DNA from: DAOMNN01 sp050486545
GTDB taxonomy: Bacteria > Pseudomonadota > Gammaproteobacteria > Burkholderiales > Rhodocyclaceae
NCBI GenBank assembly: GCA_050486545.1
Contig: JBJHDM010000007.1
Span: forward strand, 38,008 to 102,007
Length of the DNA: 64,000 nt
Reading direction: 5' to 3'
Shown here: in pieces, positions 31,554 to 41,947 of the stretch
Numbering within the stretch: the first letter of the stretch is position 1
Layout: every line of letters starts with the position of its first letter
Notes under the pieces: generated by a model
Told to the model about the DNA's origin: nothing
Database searches by the model: none
Seen by the model: only the letters and a program-made list of their open reading frames with translations
Program-made: the position numbers and the translations under genes

Positions 31554-33878
31554 ATGGGTATTCGGGACAAGGTCGAGCGCCTGTGCGCGCGCCTGCACGA
31601 CGCACCGCAGCACGCCACGCAGGGCGCGGTGCTGTTTGTCGATCTGGAGCGCCGCGAGACCAGGCGCAAGTATCTTCCCCTGGAAGTGCTGCAGAACTTC
31701 CTCGGCGGGCGCGGGGCGAACATGTTCCTGCTCTACAACCTGCTCGAGGAGGAGCGCGATGCGCTCGACCCGGAGGTTCCGCTGATCTTCGGCGCCGGCA
31801 CGCTCACCGGCGAGATGCCGTCGGCCACGCGCGGCAACTTCACCAGCCGCTCGCCCGACAGCTACGCGATCCTGGACACCAGCGGCGGCGACTACTTCCC
31901 CGCCTTCGTCAAGCGTCACGGCTACGACCACCTCGTGCTCTACGGTCGCGCGCCGGAATGGACGTTGCTGCGCATCGCGCACGAGACCGTCGAGTTCCAC
32001 GACGCGACCCCGTATGTCGGACTGGACAATCTCGACACCGCGGCCGCGGTCGAACGCGACTTCCAGTGCACCGAGCGCAAGGACATGGCGCTCGCGCGTA
32101 TTGCGACCTCGGGGGAGAACCTCGCGTTGTGCAGCGGCATCATGGGCGGCATCAAGGCGATCTGGGCGCGTGGTGGCGGCGGCGCCAAGATGGGTTCGTT
32201 GCGGCTCAAGGGCATCCTGATCCACGGCAAGCCCGACGAAGCACCGATGCAGAAGGCGCTGAAGGAGCACAACAAGGTCATCGGACGCAAGATCACGTCG
32301 ACTTCGGTGATCAAGAACGCACTCAAGAAGGTCGGTACGCCCTTCCTGTACAAGCCTTCGCGCGTGCTCGGCGCGCTGGGCACGAAGAACAACCAGGCAA
32401 CCTCCTGGCACGAAACGCTGGACGCGGACAACTTCGATCCGTACCGCCCGGGCATGGACGGCTGCTTCAAGTGCCCGGTGCACTGTCGCAACCTCAACGA
32501 CATGACCCCGGAGGGCAAGGGCGGCTGGGGCTCGGCCGCGCTCAAGGGCCTGACCGGAAACGCCAGCTACGACAAGGCCCAGGCCGAGATCGAGCACCAG
32601 AAGCAACGTACCTACAACGGCATCCGCGGCGATGGCGTATTCGACAAGTACGACAAGGGAGACGGTCCGGAGTACGTCACCGTCGGCAAGTTCGGGCCGA
32701 TGATCGGACTGTCCGAGCCCGAGCACGTGCTGCGCCTGAACAACATCCTCAACGACCTCGGGCTCGACTCGGCCTCGACCGGAAGTGCGATCGCCTGGGC
32801 GATGGAGCTGTGGCAGCGCGGCCTCATCGACGCCCGCCATACCGGCGGGCTCGACCTGTCCTGGGGCAACTACGACGTCGTCGAGAAGCTGCTGTTCATG
32901 ACCGCGAAACGCGAGGGCTTCGGCGACACCATCGCCGATTCGGCGCGTGCCGTGGAGCGGGGCAAGTACCCGGCCGAAGCGCTCGACTACCGCATGGCGG
33001 TCAAGGGCCTGTTCCAGTCCGATCCGCACGACTCGCGCATCCTCAAGGCCTTCGCACTCGGTCTGTCGGTCGCGACCCGCGGCATGGACCACCTGCGCAA
33101 CCGCGTGACGCTGGAGATCAACGCCCGCATCAACGACGATGCGGCCTTCAAGACAGAGCTGTACGGCGGCACGGTGGCCCCTCAGCCCAACAGCTACGAG
33201 GGCAAGGAAGTGGCCGTGCGCCGCTGCGAGAACACCTACGCGGTCGGCGACTCGGTCGGCATGTGCCGCTTCAACACCAAGCTGTTCAACTCGCCGACCC
33301 TGCCGGATCTCTCCGATTTCGCCGCGCAGCTCGGCACGATCACGGACCGGAAGCTGGAGGCCTCGGATCTCGACGCGATCGGCCGCAACATCATCGGCCT
33401 CGAACGCCTGCTCAACTTCCGGCTCGGCCTGCGCGCCCGCGACGACACCTTGCCGCGACGCTGGTTCGAAGAGTCCATCGAGGTCGGCCCGTTCAAGGGT
33501 GAGAAGGTCGACCGCGAGCAGTTTGAAACGATGAAGGCCCGCTTCTACGCGCTGACCGGCCTGAATTCCGAAGGCATCCCCTGTACCGACTGGCATGCCG
33601 AACTGGCCCGGGCAACCACCGGCTTCGCGGTTCGGGTCGAGTTGCCCAAGCCGCTACCGGGCGCTCCCGAGAAGACCCTCGTCATCGACGAGCCGGTCGA
33701 CAACGTGCTGGCGTTGCGCGACGCCCTCCGGCGCAGGCTGCCCGAAGCGCGCGAAGCGCTCGAAGATGCCTCCTGGAACATCGCGGTCAACGACGCCATG
33801 CTGCTTTCCGGCGAGAAGGACGCCGCACTCCACGATGGCGACCGGGTCACGCTGATCCCGGCGATCGCCGGAGGCTGA
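31554..33878 (+). CDS. Tungsten-type aldehyde:ferredoxin oxidoreductase with C-terminal MoaD-like domain
   Basis: 774-aa AOR family protein. The N-terminal tungstopterin domain has GGRGANMFLLYNLL and AGTLTGEMPSATRGNF; cluster cysteines are GCFKCPVHC (C-x2-C-x3-C) near residue 303 and GMCRF near residue 571; LNDLGLDSASTGSAIAWAME is the second pterin-contact region. The last ~80 residues read as a MoaD/ThiS ubiquitin-like fold ending GDRVTLIPAIAGG, with the free C-terminal Gly-Gly used for thiocarboxylation. It would oxidise an aldehyde to acid, reducing ferredoxin or another carrier. No separate electron-transfer subunits are adjacent. ATG 31554 follows GGAG; a hairpin terminator follows the gene. 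Confidence 0.85.
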   Translation: MGIRDKVERLCARLHDAPQHATQGAVLFVDLERRETRRKYLPLEVLQNFLGGRGANMFLLYNLLEEERDALDPEVPLIFGAGTLTGEMPSATRGNFTSRSPDSYAILDTSGGDYFPAFVKRHGYDHLVLYGRAPEWTLLRIAHETVEFHDATPYVGLDNLDTAAAVERDFQCTERKDMALARIATSGENLALCSGIMGGIKAIWARGGGGAKMGSLRLKGILIHGKPDEAPMQKALKEHNKVIGRKITSTSVIKNALKKVGTPFLYKPSRVLGALGTKNNQATSWHETLDADNFDPYRPGMDGCFKCPVHCRNLNDMTPEGKGGWGSAALKGLTGNASYDKAQAEIEHQKQRTYNGIRGDGVFDKYDKGDGPEYVTVGKFGPMIGLSEPEHVLRLNNILNDLGLDSASTGSAIAWAMELWQRGLIDARHTGGLDLSWGNYDVVEKLLFMTAKREGFGDTIADSARAVERGKYPAEALDYRMAVKGLFQSDPHDSRILKAFALGLSVATRGMDHLRNRVTLEINARINDDAAFKTELYGGTVAPQPNSYEGKEVAVRRCENTYAVGDSVGMCRFNTKLFNSPTLPDLSDFAAQLGTITDRKLEASDLDAIGRNIIGLERLLNFRLGLRARDDTLPRRWFEESIEVGPFKGEKVDREQFETMKARFYALTGLNSEGIPCTDWHAELARATTGFAVRVELPKPLPGAPEKTLVIDEPVDNVLALRDALRRRLPEAREALEDASWNIAVNDAMLLSGEKDAALHDGDRVTLIPAIAGG

Positions 33879-33922
33879 GCGCCCCGACCCGGCAACGGAT
33901 ACGCCCGGGATCCCCCTCTTGC

Positions 33923-33960
33923 GAGGCCGCGCACGACGACGTGCGCGGCCTCGTTGCTTT
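33923..33960 (+). terminator. Rho-independent terminator after the aldehyde oxidoreductase gene
   Basis: Perfect 12-bp stem (33923-33934 with 33941-33952), six-base loop, then GTTGCTTT. It isolates the upstream gene from the box promoter. Confidence 0.85.
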
Positions 33961-33994
33961 GGGTCGGACGGATCGCCCGCATCAACCGGTGCAA

Positions 33995-34008
33995 TGCATT
34001 ATCGTGCA
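33995..34008. promoter_or_regulatory. Upstream BzdR/BoxR-like operator of the box genes
   Basis: TGCATTATCGTGCA, two bases from a perfect match to the TGCACTATATTGCA element seen at bzdR. It is 192 bases before the boxC start and 138 bases before the promoter-overlapping copy at 34133, a spacing that would allow looping. Confidence 0.65.
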
Positions 34009-34114
34009 TCTTCGTAAGGCCCCATAGCTTCGCCGCAAGTCGTCAATCGGCATTTACCCCCAGAATTCTTGACCTCGGTCTAGTCTCATTGTTAGCGGCT
34101 ATCTAATCGATAGT

Positions 34115-34146
34115 TTTACTCTAGTGCTTGTCTGCACTATATTGCC
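34115..34146 (+). promoter_or_regulatory. boxC promoter overlapped by a BzdR/BoxR-like operator
   Basis: -35 TTTACT (34115-34120), 17-base spacer, -10 TATATT (34138-34143). The -10 lies inside TGCACTATATTGCC (34133-34146), 13 of 14 bases identical to the bzdR operator. A bound repressor would block RNA polymerase directly. Confidence 0.75.
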
Positions 34147-34199
34147 TACAAAGAACTGTTCTGCCGTCCGCCCCCACGGCAGCCCCGAAGGAGATGACC

Positions 34200-35876
34200 A
34201 TGGAAGCAGCCGCAACCCGTTCCGACCGTCCCGTCGACGCCCCCGTCGATTACCGCACCGATCCGTCGCAATATCGTCACTGGAAATTTTCCTGTGACGG
34301 TCCGGTAGCGACCCTTGTCCTCGATGTGGACGAAAACGCCGGGATCCGCCCCGGCTATGCCCTCAAGCTCAACTCCTACGACCTCGGTGTCGACATCGAG
34401 CTGCACGACGCGCTGCAGCGGATCCGCTTCGAGCATCCGGAGGTCCGCACCGTGGTGTTCTCGTCGGGCAAGCCGAAGATCTTCTGCTCCGGGGCCAACA
34501 TCTACATGCTGGGCCTTTCCACGCACGCGTGGAAGGTCAATTTCTGCAAGTTCACCAACGAGACCCGCAACGGGATCGAAGACGCGAGCCGTCACTCGGG
34601 ACTCAAGTTCATCGCCGCGTGCAACGGCACGACCGCGGGCGGCGGCTATGAACTCGCGCTCGCCTGCGACGAGATCGTGCTCGTCGACGACCGCAATTCG
34701 GCCGTTTCGCTGCCGGAGGTACCGCTGCTGGGTGTGCTGCCCGGTACCGGCGGACTCACCCGCGTGACCGACAAGCGCCGCGTACGGCGCGACCATGCCG
34801 ACATCTTCTGCACGATTTCCGAGGGCGTGCGCGGCCAGCGCGCGAAGGACTGGCGCCTCGTCGACGAAGTGGTCCGGGCGCAACAGTTCGACGAACACAT
34901 CGCGGCCCGCGCGGCCGCCCTGGCCGAGCAATCGGATCGTCCGGCCGACGCCCGGGGCGTGGCCTGGCCGCGCCTGGAGCGCCGCGACGACGCGAACGGC
35001 TATCACTATGAGTTCATCGAGGTCACGATCGACCCGGACATGCGCACGGCCACACTCACCGTTCGCGCGCCCTCGGCGGTCACGGCCACGAATGCGGGCG
35101 AGATCGCAGCCGAAGGCGCCAACTGGTGGCCGCTCAAGATGGCGCGCGAACTCGACGACGCGATCCTGAACCTGCGCACCAACCACCTCGAGATCGGCCT
35201 GTGGCTGCTGCGTACCGAAGGCGACCCGCAGGTCGTGCTCGACCTCGACGCGACGTTGGAAGCCAATCGCGATGACTGGTTCGTGCGCGAGACGATCGGC
35301 ATGCTGCGCCGAACGCTGGCACGGCTGGACGTCTCGTCGCGCAGCCTGTTCGCGATCGTCGAACCCGGTTCCTGCTTCGCCGGCACCCTGCTCGAACTCG
35401 CGCTCGCCGCTGACCGCTGCTACCTGCTCGACGACCCCGACGGCGCGAACCGGATCGGGCTGTCGACACTGAACTTCGGGACTTTCCCGATGGTGAACGG
35501 CCACTCGCGCATCGCCACCCGCTTCTACGAGGAAGCCGACCCGATCGCCGCGGCACGCGAACGCGCCGGAAGCCTGCTGGGTGCGGCCGACGCCTTCGCG
35601 CTCGGGCTCGTGACCGAGATCCCCGACGAGCTCGACTGGGAGGACGAGATCCGCATCGCGGTCGAGGAGCGCGTCGCCCTGTCGCCCGACGCACTGACCG
35701 GGCTGGAAGCCAACCTGCGTTTCGGCATCTTCGAGAATCTCGAAACGCGGATCTTCGGACGGCTGTCCGCCTGGCAGAACTGGATCTTCAACCGCCCCAA
35801 CGCCGTGGGCGAGAACGGCGCGCTCAAGGTCTTCGGATCCGGGCGCAAGGCGCAGTTCGACCGCAAGCGCGTATGA
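34200..35876 (+). CDS. boxC: 2,3-epoxybenzoyl-CoA dihydrolase (benzoyl-CoA-dihydrodiol lyase)
   Basis: 558-aa BoxC, which opens the epoxide ring of 2,3-epoxybenzoyl-CoA to give a dehydroadipyl-CoA semialdehyde and formate. Two crotonase-like halves: the first has KPKIFCSGANIYML and CNGTTAGGGYELALACDE, the second runs from about residue 275 with VEPGSCFAGTLLELALAADR. Length matches BoxC (about 555 aa). ATG 34200 is preferred over one two codons upstream because AAGGAG directly abuts the latter. First gene of the boxCBA operon. Confidence 0.95.
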   Translation: MEAAATRSDRPVDAPVDYRTDPSQYRHWKFSCDGPVATLVLDVDENAGIRPGYALKLNSYDLGVDIELHDALQRIRFEHPEVRTVVFSSGKPKIFCSGANIYMLGLSTHAWKVNFCKFTNETRNGIEDASRHSGLKFIAACNGTTAGGGYELALACDEIVLVDDRNSAVSLPEVPLLGVLPGTGGLTRVTDKRRVRRDHADIFCTISEGVRGQRAKDWRLVDEVVRAQQFDEHIAARAAALAEQSDRPADARGVAWPRLERRDDANGYHYEFIEVTIDPDMRTATLTVRAPSAVTATNAGEIAAEGANWWPLKMARELDDAILNLRTNHLEIGLWLLRTEGDPQVVLDLDATLEANRDDWFVRETIGMLRRTLARLDVSSRSLFAIVEPGSCFAGTLLELALAADRCYLLDDPDGANRIGLSTLNFGTFPMVNGHSRIATRFYEEADPIAAARERAGSLLGAADAFALGLVTEIPDELDWEDEIRIAVEERVALSPDALTGLEANLRFGIFENLETRIFGRLSAWQNWIFNRPNAVGENGALKVFGSGRKAQFDRKRV

Positions 35877-35958
35877 AGCCCCTGCATCGCAAACCATGAC
35901 AACAGACCGCGCCGAAGGCGGACGCGGCGACCCCTGAAGACCCGAGGAGTGACACGAA

Positions 35959-37380
<1,422 letters not shown>

Positions 37381-37390
37381 GGGTTCCGCC

Positions 37391-38641
37391 ATGAACGCGC
37401 CGGCCGAGCACGCGAACATCGCCAGACAGCACCTGATCGACCCGGAGATCTGCATTCGCTGCAATACCTGCGAAGAGACCTGCCCGATCGACGCGATCAC
37501 GCACGACTCGCTGAACTACGTCGTCAAGTTCGACGTCTGCGAGGGCTGCATGGCCTGCATCTCGCCGTGCCCGACCGGGGCGATCGACTCGTGGCGCAAC
37601 GTCGAGCGCGAGACCCCCTATACGGTCGAGGAGCAGTTTTCGTGGGAGGTGCTGCCCGACACCCGCGACCTGGACGAGATCGAAGCCGCAGTCGGACCCG
37701 CCGAAGGAAGCCCGACCCCGACCGAAGTGCGCGAACTCACCGAAGTGGCTACCGCCGGCCAGGGCGGTGCCGCGCTCGCACCGTGGTCGGCCGCCCATCC
37801 CTACGTCAACCTGTACACCCCGGCCCACCCGGCCACGGCGACGGTGCGCGGCAATTACCGTCTGACCGCGGAGGACGCCTCCAGCGACATCCGCCACATC
37901 GTGCTCGACTTCGGCGCCACGCCGTTCCCCGTGCTCGAGGGCCAGTCGATCGGCATCGTGCCGCCCGGCACGGACGAGAACGGCAAGCCGCATCTGCTGC
38001 GCATGTACTCGGTCGCGAGCCCGCGCGAGGGCGAGCGCCCGCACTACAACAACCTCGCGTTGACGGTCAAACGCGTCACCGAGGATCACGAAGGCAAGCC
38101 CGTACGCGGCATCGCCTCGAACTACCTGTGCGACCTGAAGAAGGGCGACACGGTCCAGGTGACCGGCCCCTACGGTGCGAGTTTCCTGATGCCCAACCAT
38201 CCGGGCTCTTCGATCCTGATGATCTGCACCGGCACCGGCTCGGCGCCGATGCGCGCGATGACCGAAAGGCGCCGGCGCCGCATGCATCTCAAGGAGGGGG
38301 GCGAACTGGTGCTGTTCTTCGGTGCGCGAAGCCCCGACGAGCTGCCGTACTTCGGACCCTTGCAGAAGCTGCCGAAGGATTTCCTCGACATCCATCTCGC
38401 ATTCTCGCGCGTGCCCGACCGGCCCAAGCAATACGTGCAGGACCTCATCCGGGAGCACGCCGACACCGTGCTGCGGCTGCTCGAGGACGAACACTGCTAC
38501 CTCTACATCTGCGGCCTGAAGGACATGGAAACCGGCGTTCTCGAAGCCTTCCGCGACCTGTGTCGTGCCCACGGGCGGAACTGGGACGAGATCCGGCCAC
38601 AATTGCTCGCGTCCGGGCGCTTTCACGTCGAAACCTACTGA
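37391..38641 (+). CDS. boxA: Benzoyl-CoA 2,3-epoxidase reductase component
   Basis: 416-aa NADPH-dependent reductase for BoxB. The N-terminus holds two [4Fe-4S] motifs (Cys21, 24, 27, 31 and Cys50, 53, 56, 60). From about residue 135 it is a ferredoxin-NADP reductase module: FAD motif RMYSVASPREGE, NADPH site LMICTGTGSAPMRAM, and CGLKDMETGVLEAF near the end. Starts 10 bases after boxB. Ends 24 bases from the convergent cbiO-like gene. Confidence 0.95.
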   Translation: MNAPAEHANIARQHLIDPEICIRCNTCEETCPIDAITHDSLNYVVKFDVCEGCMACISPCPTGAIDSWRNVERETPYTVEEQFSWEVLPDTRDLDEIEAAVGPAEGSPTPTEVRELTEVATAGQGGAALAPWSAAHPYVNLYTPAHPATATVRGNYRLTAEDASSDIRHIVLDFGATPFPVLEGQSIGIVPPGTDENGKPHLLRMYSVASPREGERPHYNNLALTVKRVTEDHEGKPVRGIASNYLCDLKKGDTVQVTGPYGASFLMPNHPGSSILMICTGTGSAPMRAMTERRRRRMHLKEGGELVLFFGARSPDELPYFGPLQKLPKDFLDIHLAFSRVPDRPKQYVQDLIREHADTVLRLLEDEHCYLYICGLKDMETGVLEAFRDLCRAHGRNWDEIRPQLLASGRFHVETY

Positions 38642-38665
38642 CGAACGCGCACCCGGTTCAACGCG

Positions 38666-39457
38666 TCAGGACCAGTCCGGATGCACGTGCGCATGCCGGT
38701 GCTGCAGGTCGCCGTGGCCATGCACGTGGCGGTGCGCGAGATTGTGGGCGAGCAGCAGGTCCATGTCCCCCAAGGCGGCATCGGTCGGCCCGTCGTAGGC
38801 GACGCGGTGCGCCTCCGACAGGATCACGCTGCGGTGGCCGAATTCCGGCGCCAGCCCGAGGTGGTGGGTCGCGATGACCGTCGTGATCGCCTGCCCGGCC
38901 AGCCAGTCGAGGAGCCGTCCGACGGTGCGTGGGTCGAGGTTGGCGGTGGGTTCGTCGAGCAGCAGCACGTCCGGCTCGGTCGCCAGCAGGCAGGCCAGGC
39001 ACAGGCGTTGTTTCTCGCCGCCGGAAAGCTGGCTCGGCGGCCGATCCAGCCGGTCCGCGAGCCCCGTCCATTCAGCCCAGTGGCGCACCCTCGCTGTACG
39101 CTCGGCGGGGTCGAGGTGGCCCAGGCCATAGCCGATCTCGTCGGCTACGGTCGGGTTGAACAACATCGCTTCGGGATGCTGGAACATCAGGGCCACCCGC
39201 CGGCGGAAATCCCGCACCCAGGGCCGATCGCGCAGGCGAGCGGCGTCGACCGGCGTGCCCTCGAAGCGCAGCACCCCGCGGGCCGGTGCGATCAGCCCGT
39301 CGAGCACGCGCAGCAGCGTGCTCTTGCCACAACCGTTGGCGCCGAGCAGCACGACGCGCTCGCCGCGGCCGATCGTCAGATCGAGGTCGACCAGCGCATC
39401 GCCGCCTTCCGGCCAGGCGACACAGACCTTCTCGAGTTCGAACACCGCCTCAGTCAT
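38666..39457 (-). CDS. cbiO: Nickel/cobalt ECF-type transporter ATPase with histidine-rich tail
   Basis: 263-aa CbiO/NikO ATPase. Walker A GANGCGKST, signature LSGGEKQR, Walker B VLLLDEPTANLD and switch histidine TTVIATHH are intact. The last 30 residues are histidine-rich (LAHRHVHGHGDLQHRHAHVH), suggesting metal binding at the cytoplasmic face. The start ATG 39457 overlaps cbiQ's stop by eight bases. It is the last gene of a minus-strand metal-uptake operon; Ni versus Co cannot be told from the ATPase. Confidence 0.92.
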   Translation of the reverse strand: MTEAVFELEKVCVAWPEGGDALVDLDLTIGRGERVVLLGANGCGKSTLLRVLDGLIAPARGVLRFEGTPVDAARLRDRPWVRDFRRRVALMFQHPEAMLFNPTVADEIGYGLGHLDPAERTARVRHWAEWTGLADRLDRPPSQLSGGEKQRLCLACLLATEPDVLLLDEPTANLDPRTVGRLLDWLAGQAITTVIATHHLGLAPEFGHRSVILSEAHRVAYDGPTDAALGDMDLLLAHNLAHRHVHGHGDLQHRHAHVHPDWS

Positions 39458-40022
39458 CGAGCGCCCCGCGCGAGCGCATGCCGAGGGTGAGCGCCTCGGC
39501 GTTGTGCACCGACCGGTCGAGCAGGCCCAGCCCGTGGGCCGCCACGGCGCGCGTGCGAGTGTGCAGGCTCGGCGGCTCGACGCTGCGGCTTTCGAAGGCG
39601 GCCCGGTAGTCCGCATGCTGGCGCAGCAGCCCGGCGATGTGCACGCGCACGATCGCGAACCAGCGTCGCGCCGCCGGCCAGCGCGCCAGCGCACGATCGA
39701 AGTCCACCGCACGCGCGGTCCAGGCGACCAGCACGCTCAGGAGCAGCACACGCAGATTGAGCAGGACGAGATAGGCCCCGTCGATCGCGCCGGCCCACCA
39801 GCCCGCCAGCACCATGCCGGCCGAGATCATCACATTGACCGGCAGTACGACCCGCAACGCCCGCCAAAGCAAGGCGCCCCGCCCAGGTCCCGACAGCAAC
39901 ACCGCCGCAAGCAGCGCACCGGCCAACCAGCGCGGATCGTGCACCAGCGTCGCCGCGAGCACGGCCGCAATGCAGGCGAGCACGCACAGGGTTTCGCGAT
40001 CGTCCGGCCGCAAGCGCATCAT
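39450..40022 (-). CDS. cbiQ: Nickel/cobalt ECF-type transporter transmembrane T component
   Basis: 190-aa CbiQ/NikQ protein with about four to five hydrophobic segments, and the ATPase-coupling motif ALTLGMRSRGA (A-x-x-x-G-M-R-S-R-G) near the C-terminus. It couples ATP hydrolysis in CbiO to the CbiM channel. Start ATG 40022 overlaps the cbiM stop (ATGATGA), so translation is coupled. Slightly shorter than the usual 220-260 aa. Confidence 0.88.
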   Translation of the reverse strand: MMRLRPDDRETLCVLACIAAVLAATLVHDPRWLAGALLAAVLLSGPGRGALLWRALRVVLPVNVMISAGMVLAGWWAGAIDGAYLVLLNLRVLLLSVLVAWTARAVDFDRALARWPAARRWFAIVRVHIAGLLRQHADYRAAFESRSVEPPSLHTRTRAVAAHGLGLLDRSVHNAEALTLGMRSRGALDD

Positions 40023-40669
40023 GGGGCCGCCCCAACCCAGCGGCGCCGCTGCGCGTGGCGCAGGATCAGCACGGTCAGCACGGCCTCGCCGGTCGCGATG
40101 AAGGCGTGGGGCACGAGGATCGCCGGCACCGTCACCCGCGGACCGAACGGAAAGAACAGCGGGGAGCCGTCCGTGGCCTGTGCAATCGTGGGTTGCAGTC
40201 CGAGCACGAGGGCGACGATCAGCGCGGAGAGCAGGATCGAGACCCACACGCCCAGCGCGACCGCGGCCTCGCGGTGCACCGGTGAGAACACGCGGGCGAC
40301 ACCGACTGCGGTCCACGCGCCGACGAAACCCATCGCGAGCGCATTGAGCGGCAGCGCAGTCAATCCGCCGGCGCCGATCACCAGCGCCTGCAGCGCGAGC
40401 ACCAGCGTGTAGGCCATGAAGGCGGTCCACGGGCCGAACACGAGCGCGAGCAATGCCACCCCGATCGCATGCCCCGAGGTGCCGCCGGGCAACGGCACCA
40501 TCAACGTGGACAGCACGAAGGCCAGCGCGGTAAACACCGCCAGCCGCGGCAACGCCGCATCACCGAGCCGGTCGTGCAGCCGGCGGGCGCCAAGCACCCA
40601 CAACGGCACCGCCACGGCCAGCGCCGGGAGATAGGTTTGCGGGGACAGCAGGCCGTCCGGAATGTGCAT
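40019..40669 (-). CDS. cbiM: Nickel/cobalt transporter substrate-capture component
   Basis: 216-aa CbiM/NikM protein. The mature N-terminus starts MHIPDGLLSP, whose Met1-His2 amino terminus threads inward to bind the metal. Several membrane segments follow, including LPGGTSGHAIGVALLALVFGPW with a further metal histidine. No cbiN follows; instead NikL- and NikK-like genes are upstream, pointing to a NikKLMQO arrangement. Confidence 0.92.
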   Translation of the reverse strand: MHIPDGLLSPQTYLPALAVAVPLWVLGARRLHDRLGDAALPRLAVFTALAFVLSTLMVPLPGGTSGHAIGVALLALVFGPWTAFMAYTLVLALQALVIGAGGLTALPLNALAMGFVGAWTAVGVARVFSPVHREAAVALGVWVSILLSALIVALVLGLQPTIAQATDGSPLFFPFGPRVTVPAILVPHAFIATGEAVLTVLILRHAQRRRWVGAAP

Positions 40670-40673
40670 CCGC

Positions 40674-41126
40674 TCAGGCCTCCGGGGTCGCGGCCGGCGG
40701 CCGTCGCCGTCGCAGCAGCACGAGCACGCCGAAGGTACCGAACACCAGCGCCACCCCGGTCAACACGTGCGGCACGGCGCCGGGTGCCGCGGCAAAGGCG
40801 GCACGGCCGGAGGCATCGACGTCGATCGTCACAACCGCGCCGTGGCCATCCTCGGTCGCCACGCGCACCCGCCACGGTCCGGGCGTGTTGGGCCGGAACA
40901 CGACCTCGCCGTCGGCATTGACGAATCCGCGCTGGTAGGGCCGGTCACGGCCCGGCGCGAAGACCTCGTAGGGTTCGAACCAGGGTTTCTCGTCGCCACC
41001 CTGGAAGAAGAAATGTACGACGACGACCTCGCCGGCACCGGTCTCGTGCAGCAGCACATGCGCATGAGCCGCGGCAGGCAGCCACAGCCACGCGACGAGC
41101 AGCGGAATCAGGCGGTCCAGGTGCAT
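40674..41126 (-). CDS. NikL-like accessory protein of the metal transporter
   Basis: 150-aa protein with a signal peptide (LIPLLVAWLWLPAAAHAH), a small beta-rich periplasmic domain beginning with a His (HVLLHETG), and a C-terminal membrane helix (VLTGVALVFGTFGVLVLLRRRR). This topology fits the NikL/CbiL components of NikKLMQO transporters. It ends 5 bases before cbiM. Function beyond association with the transporter is not visible. Confidence 0.78.
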   Translation of the reverse strand: MHLDRLIPLLVAWLWLPAAAHAHVLLHETGAGEVVVVHFFFQGGDEKPWFEPYEVFAPGRDRPYQRGFVNADGEVVFRPNTPGPWRVRVATEDGHGAVVTIDVDASGRAAFAAAPGAVPHVLTGVALVFGTFGVLVLLRRRRPPAATPEA

Positions 41127-41145
41127 GGTAATCGCAGTGGCCGGG

Positions 41146-41910
41146 TCAGCGAACCGTGATGGTCAGCGTCGCATTGTAGTGAAGCCGGTCGCACACGTCC
41201 GGATTCGGGTAATCCTCGCCTGTACTCGCTCGCACCATCCAGTGCCCTGCGCGATCGAGCGGCACCGCGACCCGGCCTTGGGCATCGGTCATGAGCTGTA
41301 CCGGATAGTCGGCTTCGCCCTCCGCCTTCTGGTAGCCGGCGTAGATCGCATTCACCTCGCCCTGCCAGGGCTGGTCATGAAAGACAATGCGCAGGGGCAG
41401 GGTGCCGCCGGCCGACAGCGCCCCGGGACCCGCTTCCACCACGAGTTCGAACGCGTGTCCCACGGGTATTCCTGCCGCGCCGGCTTCGGCGCCGCCGCCG
41501 ACCAGCGCCTTGACGGTGTTGTTCGAGAGACTGCAGCTGCGCGCGTCCGGAAAGTCCTTCCTGGAGCCGCGCCGGCCGCCCTCCGGGGTGCGGCTGTAGT
41601 AGCTCGTACGCTGCACGCCGACGAGCACGGCTGCGCCCTCCAGCGCTGCCGCGGGCACCGTAAAGCGCTCGGCCTTGCCGTTCAGCGCAATCGCATGCAC
41701 GCCTTGCGTGCCAACCAGGGTCAATGACTCCAGGCGATCCGCCGACAAGACGCCATCGACCGGGAAGCGATGTCCCCAGGCGACTTCGAATTGCAGCGCT
41801 TCGCCTGCGCCGGGAGCATGCGAATCGAGGGTGAGCCACGGATAGTGGGCGGCGGCAAGGCCGGAGGCGGTACCGAGCAGCAGTGCGAGAACGAGTCGTG
41901 CGGGGTGCAT
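41146..41910 (-). CDS. NikK-like DUF4198 periplasmic protein
   Basis: 254-aa secreted protein (signal MHPARLVLALLLGTASGLAAA). Mature N-terminus HYPWLTLDSHAPGAGE and internal LTVAWGHRFPVDG-type strand match DUF4198 proteins that accompany nickel or cobalt ECF transporters as NikK/CbiK; these bind metal via an N-terminal histidine. Contains two cysteine sites (RSCSLSNN and DVCDRLHYN). ATG 41910 is the start; the longer frame crosses the TonB gene. Confidence 0.82.
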   Translation of the reverse strand: MHPARLVLALLLGTASGLAAAHYPWLTLDSHAPGAGEALQFEVAWGHRFPVDGVLSADRLESLTLVGTQGVHAIALNGKAERFTVPAAALEGAAVLVGVQRTSYYSRTPEGGRRGSRKDFPDARSCSLSNNTVKALVGGGAEAGAAGIPVGHAFELVVEAGPGALSAGGTLPLRIVFHDQPWQGEVNAIYAGYQKAEGEADYPVQLMTDAQGRVAVPLDRAGHWMVRASTGEDYPNPDVCDRLHYNATLTITVR

Positions 41911-41947
41911 GCGTTGTTCCTTGCGGGTCGATGGAAGACGGGAACCT

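Noticed and set aside
31538..33502. 654-aa frame overlapping the aldehyde oxidoreductase gene in another frame
   Set aside because: Same-strand shadow with arginine/proline-rich translation; the AOR frame contains all expected motifs.
34069..34082. TTGACCTCGGTCTA as an FNR box upstream of boxC
   Set aside because: Right half is degenerate and its position, about -75, is not typical. Anaerobic activation of an oxygenase operon is also unlikely.
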